Origin: JBHIBA01 sp046758845
GTDB taxonomy: Bacteria > UBA8248 > JACPRG01 > G963555815
Direction: 5' to 3'
Assembly (NCBI GenBank): GCA_046758845.1
Contig: JBHIBA010000196.1
Span: forward strand, 1-8,761
DNA length: 8,761 nucleotides
Notes under the pieces: model-generated
Database searches by the model: none
Seen by the model: the letters and a program-made list of their open reading frames with translations, nothing else
What the model was told of the DNA's origin: nothing
Shown: positions 6,229-8,761 of the stretch, one piece after another
Numbering within the stretch: position 1 is the stretch's first letter
Layout: each line of letters starts with the position of its first letter
Program-made: the position numbers and the translations under genes

Positions 6229-6285
6229 GGGGCGCGCCCCGATCTCCGCTCGGACCTAGGTCCTCGCTCAAATCGGCGCTACGCC
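6229..6285. repeat. Palindromic element left of repeat copy 2
   Basis: GGGGCGCGCCCC (6229-6240) and GGACCTAGGTCC (6252-6263) are perfect 12-bp palindromes. The second is the centre of a larger imperfect inverted repeat: GATCTCCGC on its left answers the complement of GCTCAAATC on its right. GCCCCGATCTCCGCT (6236-6250) is also the exact reverse complement of 77-91 in the first repeat region. The two loci therefore share sequence in both orientations, as expected for a palindromic repeat family. Confidence 0.6.
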
Positions 6286-6348
6286 AAATGATGACAGAGC
6301 CGTGGGCAAAGCCGCGTAGAGGGCTCAATCCGTTCCAAACTGACCCAC
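6271..6348 (+). repeat. 78-bp dispersed repeat, copy 2
   Basis: Ungapped match to 83-160 (65 of 78 identical), including the invariant right end CCAAACTGACCCAC. It lies between divergent genes, whereas copy 1 lies beyond the 3' end of the methyltransferase gene, so it is not tied to one gene context. The two copies are about 6.2 kb apart, and no transposase occurs between them. Confidence 0.75.
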
Positions 6349-6421
6349 CACCGGACTGAGGCCTCGATTGAGGTTGGGGCACACGTTATGACCGGGGAAG
6401 CGCCGGTCGCCTCCGGGCGAG

Positions 6422-6450
6422 TTCGAGAAGTTGGATCCGGCTGTTATGAT
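6422..6450 (+). promoter_or_regulatory. Possible promoter of the MFS/epimerase operon
   Basis: TATGAT (6445-6450) matches the sigma-70 -10 consensus at five of six places. The hexamer 17 bp upstream, TTCGAG (6422-6427), is a poor -35. A start of transcription near 6457 would leave a leader of about 50 nt before the ATG at 6507. The evidence is mainly one hexamer. Confidence 0.3.
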
Positions 6451-6506
6451 TGGGCCGGCGTCTTGCTTCGGTGGTTCGATATTTTTTTTGCACCCTCTAT
6501 CCCACG

Positions 6507-7733
6507 ATGAGCCGAGACCTTAGCCCATTCAACCCGAGCCGGGAAAAATTTTTGAACCGGGACTTCGTCCTTACCGTCCTGGCGACGCTCCTTTTTATGC
6601 TGAGTTTCACGGCATTTTACCTCCTCCCACTGATCGTTCAGCGGCTGGGGGGAGACGAGGCGGACATCGGCTTCGTGTCGGGCGCCGGATGGGCCGCATC
6701 GGTCATCTGCACACCGTTCTTGGGGATCTGGGTGGACCGGTGGGGCCGCAAAGTGTTCCTTCTGGCGGGGGCGGCGCTCCTGACCGCTGGCGCTCTGGGC
6801 TTCCTTCTCGTCCGGGGGATCGGTCCGTTGATCTATTTTCTGCGAATCCTCCAAGGCGTGGGCCTGGCAACGGGGCTCACCGCCGGGTATGCCCTGGTGG
6901 CCGACCTCAGCCCGGCCTTTCGCCGCGGCGAGGCCTACGGCGTCTATCTGGTCTTCACCCTAACCCCTCACGCCGTGGGGCCCTGGATCGGAGAAGGGGT
7001 CATTCGGGCCGGGGGTTTTCCTGCATTCTTCGGCGTGGCCGCGGGTTACGGGGTCCTTTCTCTTCTGCTGGCGATGTTCGTCCGGTCGCCCGCCCCCCGT
7101 GCGGACCGAATTCCGGGCTCTTCCCTCCTCGCCCTGCTGACCCGCCGAAGCGTCTGGCCCGTTTTCGGGACAATCTTTCTGGTGGGTTCGAGCTTCGGGG
7201 CGGTCTTGACGTTCATCCCCACCTACCTCAAAAGCCGGGGTTTCGAAACCGTGAGTTTCTTTTTCGTGACGTATACCGTTGTGGCCGTGGGGATACGGGT
7301 GTTCCTGGCGAAAATCTCCGACCGGTGGGGAAGACGGACGGTGATCCTCCCGAACCTGCTTGTGATGGTTGTGGTTCTGTCTCTCCTGGCGCTGGCCCGG
7401 AACGCGGCTCTTTTTACGGCCGCGGCGCTCCTTTTCGGAATGAGCCAGGGGTTTTTACACCCCACCCTGGGGGCCCTGGTCGTGGACCGGGTCAGTGCGG
7501 CCGACCGGGGAAAGGCATTCGGGCTTTTCACCTCGTTGTTTCATTTGGGGATCTTTCTGATCTCCTCGACCCTGGGCAATGTGGCCTCCAGGGCTGGATA
7601 CCCCTGGGTCTATTGGATCTCGGCCGGGCTGGCCCTGGGCTGCGCGGTTTTCTTCGCCTACTTCGACCCTTCGAGAAACGTGCTAAACTCACCCGCCCGT
7701 GGGGACGGCCGAGCCGCCGATGGCGCCCGTTGA
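6507..7733 (+). CDS. MFS (major facilitator superfamily) transporter
   Basis: The 408-residue protein is a 12-helix inner-membrane MFS permease with an intact motif A in both halves: GIWVDRWGRK (residues 73-82, D77) and AKISDRWGRR (268-277, D272). The acidic or amide residues usual in drug/sugar efflux relatives are not diagnostic here, so the substrate is unknown. It is not a close copy of the other MFS protein in the window, whose second motif A is degenerate. I chose the ATG at 6507, giving MSRDLSPF, over an in-frame TTG at 6450 because the extra 19 residues look unlike a transporter N-terminus. Neither start has a clear Shine-Dalgarno. The protein ends in a short polar tail, and its stop codon forms part of the next gene's ribosome-binding site, so it is probably co-transcribed with the epimerase. 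Confidence 0.87.
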   Translation: MSRDLSPFNPSREKFLNRDFVLTVLATLLFMLSFTAFYLLPLIVQRLGGDEADIGFVSGAGWAASVICTPFLGIWVDRWGRKVFLLAGAALLTAGALGFLLVRGIGPLIYFLRILQGVGLATGLTAGYALVADLSPAFRRGEAYGVYLVFTLTPHAVGPWIGEGVIRAGGFPAFFGVAAGYGVLSLLLAMFVRSPAPRADRIPGSSLLALLTRRSVWPVFGTIFLVGSSFGAVLTFIPTYLKSRGFETVSFFFVTYTVVAVGIRVFLAKISDRWGRRTVILPNLLVMVVVLSLLALARNAALFTAAALLFGMSQGFLHPTLGALVVDRVSAADRGKAFGLFTSLFHLGIFLISSTLGNVASRAGYPWVYWISAGLALGCAVFFAYFDPSRNVLNSPARGDGRAADGAR

Positions 7734-7741
7734 GGGAGGGG
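7731..7741 (+). promoter_or_regulatory. Stop codon embedded in Shine-Dalgarno (MFS/epimerase junction)
   Basis: TGAGGGAGGGG contains the MFS stop codon and a strong GGAGG (7735-7739) 6 nt before the GTG at 7746. It decides the GTG start and suggests that ribosomes finishing the MFS gene re-initiate on the epimerase gene. Confidence 0.7.
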
Positions 7742-7745
7742 TTGT

Positions 7746-8663
7746 GTGAGAATCCTTGTGACCGGAGGGGCCGGTTTTATCGCTTCGCACGTCGTGGACG
7801 CCTACTTGGCGGAGGGTCATGAGGTCGCCGTCGTGGACAACCTCTCGCGGGGAAAGAAAGAGAACCTGAATCCCGGCGAGGATTTCCATGAGGTGGACCT
7901 TTGTGAGGCAAGAGAACTGCGGGCCGCCTTCCGGCGCGTGCGACCCGAGCTGGTCAACCATCACGCGGCCCACACGGACCTGCGGGGGGCGGTGGAGGAC
8001 CCGGTCTTCGATCTCAGGCAGAACGTCCTGGGGACGGTCAACCTCCTGGAGCTTTGTCGCGAGTTCTCTGTCGGGAGGGTCATTTTCATCTCCAGCGGAG
8101 GCGCTTTGTACGGGGAACCGCAATATCTCCCCGTGAAAGAAGACCACCCCATCTCGCCCCTTTCCCCCTATGGCCTCTCCAAGTACGTCGGGGAGCGCTA
8201 CCTGGAGCTTTATCATCGGCTCTACGGCCTCGATTACTCTATCCTCCGGTATCCCAACATCTACGGCCCCCGGCAGGACCCGAAAGGGGAGGCGGGGGTG
8301 GTCGCCATCTTCGCGGACCGCATCCGGCGGGGCCGCCGTCCAGAGGTCTTTGGCGACGGACGCAAGTCCCGCGATTACCTCTATGTGGGGGACGTGGTCC
8401 GGGCCAACCTCCTGGCCGCAGGGGAGGCCGGCCGGTGCGGTGTTTTCAACCTGGGATGGGGGAAGGAGATCTCCGATCAGGAGGTCTTCGAAGCCGTTCG
8501 GGACGCCCTGGGATCGGACGTGGAGCCCGTCTACGGGGAGAAACGTCCCGGGGAGATCGACCGGATTTGCCTGGACGCGTCCAGGGCCGCGTCAGAGTTG
8601 GGCTGGCGGCCGGAGGTGCCCTTCCGCGAGGGCGTCCGCCGGACGGTAGCGGGGGGTGAGTGA
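7746..8663 (+). CDS. NAD(P)-dependent sugar-nucleotide epimerase/dehydratase (extended SDR)
   Basis: The 305-residue product is a complete extended short-chain dehydrogenase of the UDP-glucose 4-epimerase/dTDP-glucose dehydratase group. The N-terminal Rossmann motif TGGAGFIAS (6-14) reads GxxGxxA rather than the commoner GxxGxxG. D31 in VVDNLSRG (29-36) suggests NAD(H) preference. FISSGGALYGE (114-124) holds the active-site serines, and PYGLSK (141-146) the catalytic Y142 and K146. RYPNIYGPRQ (168-177) and SRDYLYVGDVV (208-218) are the family's nucleotide-sugar and C-terminal landmarks. It probably changes a sugar in UDP- or dTDP-linked form for surface polysaccharide or glycolipid, but the exact sugar cannot be assigned. 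Translation starts at GTG with a strong SD overlapping the upstream MFS stop. No glycosyltransferase is visible; the operon may continue past the window. Confidence 0.92.
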   Translation: MRILVTGGAGFIASHVVDAYLAEGHEVAVVDNLSRGKKENLNPGEDFHEVDLCEARELRAAFRRVRPELVNHHAAHTDLRGAVEDPVFDLRQNVLGTVNLLELCREFSVGRVIFISSGGALYGEPQYLPVKEDHPISPLSPYGLSKYVGERYLELYHRLYGLDYSILRYPNIYGPRQDPKGEAGVVAIFADRIRRGRRPEVFGDGRKSRDYLYVGDVVRANLLAAGEAGRCGVFNLGWGKEISDQEVFEAVRDALGSDVEPVYGEKRPGEIDRICLDASRAASELGWRPEVPFREGVRRTVAGGE

Positions 8664-8666
8664 CGA

Positions 8667-8761
8667 GATTTTCCAGGGGGGCTTGTTGGAAACCGCCCGG
8701 ATTTCCCAGGGGGCGCTTGCCTCGGCTTCGCTCGGGACAAGCTTTGAAAACCAGCCGGATT
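8667..8761 (+). repeat. 33-nt-period repeat downstream of epimerase gene
   Basis: Unit 1 (8667-8699) begins GATTTTCCAGGGGGGCTT, and unit 2 starts at 8700 with GATTTCCCAGGGGGC; a third appears to begin at 8758 and is cut by the window end. They match the units at 3223-3288 in order, spacing and orientation. Unit 2 is 58 nt instead of 33, because about 25 extra bases are inserted within the G-run/T-run junction, bounded by GCTTG (8715-8719) and CAAGC (8738-8742). The array starts 3 nt after the epimerase stop codon. Confidence 0.65.

Larger units (their letters stand above)
5952..6506. other. Divergent intergenic region with repeats, no gene seen
   Basis: These 555 bases lie between the GH15 gene (minus) and the second MFS gene (plus). 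From 5971 to about 6228 I see no feature beyond the GH15 Shine-Dalgarno at 5963-5968; the minus-strand frame starting near 6166 has no SD or family features and runs into the GH15 gene out of frame. From 6229 to 6348 lie two perfect 12-bp palindromes and the second copy of the 78-bp repeat. From 6349 to 6506 there is a small GACCGG/CCGGTC hairpin (6390-6408), a TATGAT box (6445-6450) and a T8 run (6482-6489). Confidence 0.6.

Noticed and set aside
6450..6506. Upstream TTG start extending the second MFS protein by 19 residues
   Set aside because: There is no SD, and the added residues are unlike a transporter N-terminus; the ATG at 6507 fits the usual short tail before helix 1.

Overview
The window looks like a piece of a GC-rich bacterial chromosome. 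Seven protein-coding genes can be supported, most with purine-rich Shine-Dalgarno sequences. It carries no rRNA, tRNA, phage, CRISPR or transposase gene, and nothing fixes the phylum. The gene content is ordinary housekeeping and accessory metabolism. No coding cluster looks like a new defence, biosynthetic or mobile system. What stands out is the noncoding DNA, which is unusually rich in nested inverted repeats and in repeats shared between distant intergenic regions.

Layout, left to right. (1) 1-219 holds a palindromic structure and the first copy of a 78-bp dispersed repeat, downstream of a minus-strand SAM-dependent methyltransferase gene (220-831). (2) 832-1157 is the divergent intergenic region, with two strong inverted repeats and a TTGACA box. 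(3) 1158-3199 is a two-gene plus-strand operon, an EamA/DMT transporter followed 8 nt later by an MFS transporter. (4) 3200-3661 is a noncoding block whose core, 3223-3583, is bounded by inverted repeats and contains further hairpins. (5) 3662-4099 encodes a VOC (glyoxalase-fold) protein, convergent with (6) a 600-residue GH15 glucoamylase/trehalase-type glycosidase at 4149-5951 on the minus strand. (7) 5952-6506 is noncoding between divergent genes and holds the second 78-bp repeat copy plus two perfect 12-bp palindromes. (8) 6507-8663 is a second plus-strand operon, an MFS transporter and, 12 nt on, an NAD(P)-dependent sugar epimerase/dehydratase. (9) 8664-8761 repeats the 33-nt-period element already seen after the first MFS gene.

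The genes do not form one pathway. There are two short transport operons; in each, the upstream stop codon is embedded in the identical 8-mer TGAGGGAG, which also supplies the Shine-Dalgarno for the next gene, so the pairs are probably translationally coupled. The glycosidase and the VOC enzyme stand alone. The best lead is the family of compound palindromic repeats at gene ends (about 3223-3583 and 8667-8761) and a second, unrelated repeat family (1-160 and 6229-6348). Both look like non-autonomous, multicopy intergenic elements, but that needs the rest of the genome to prove.
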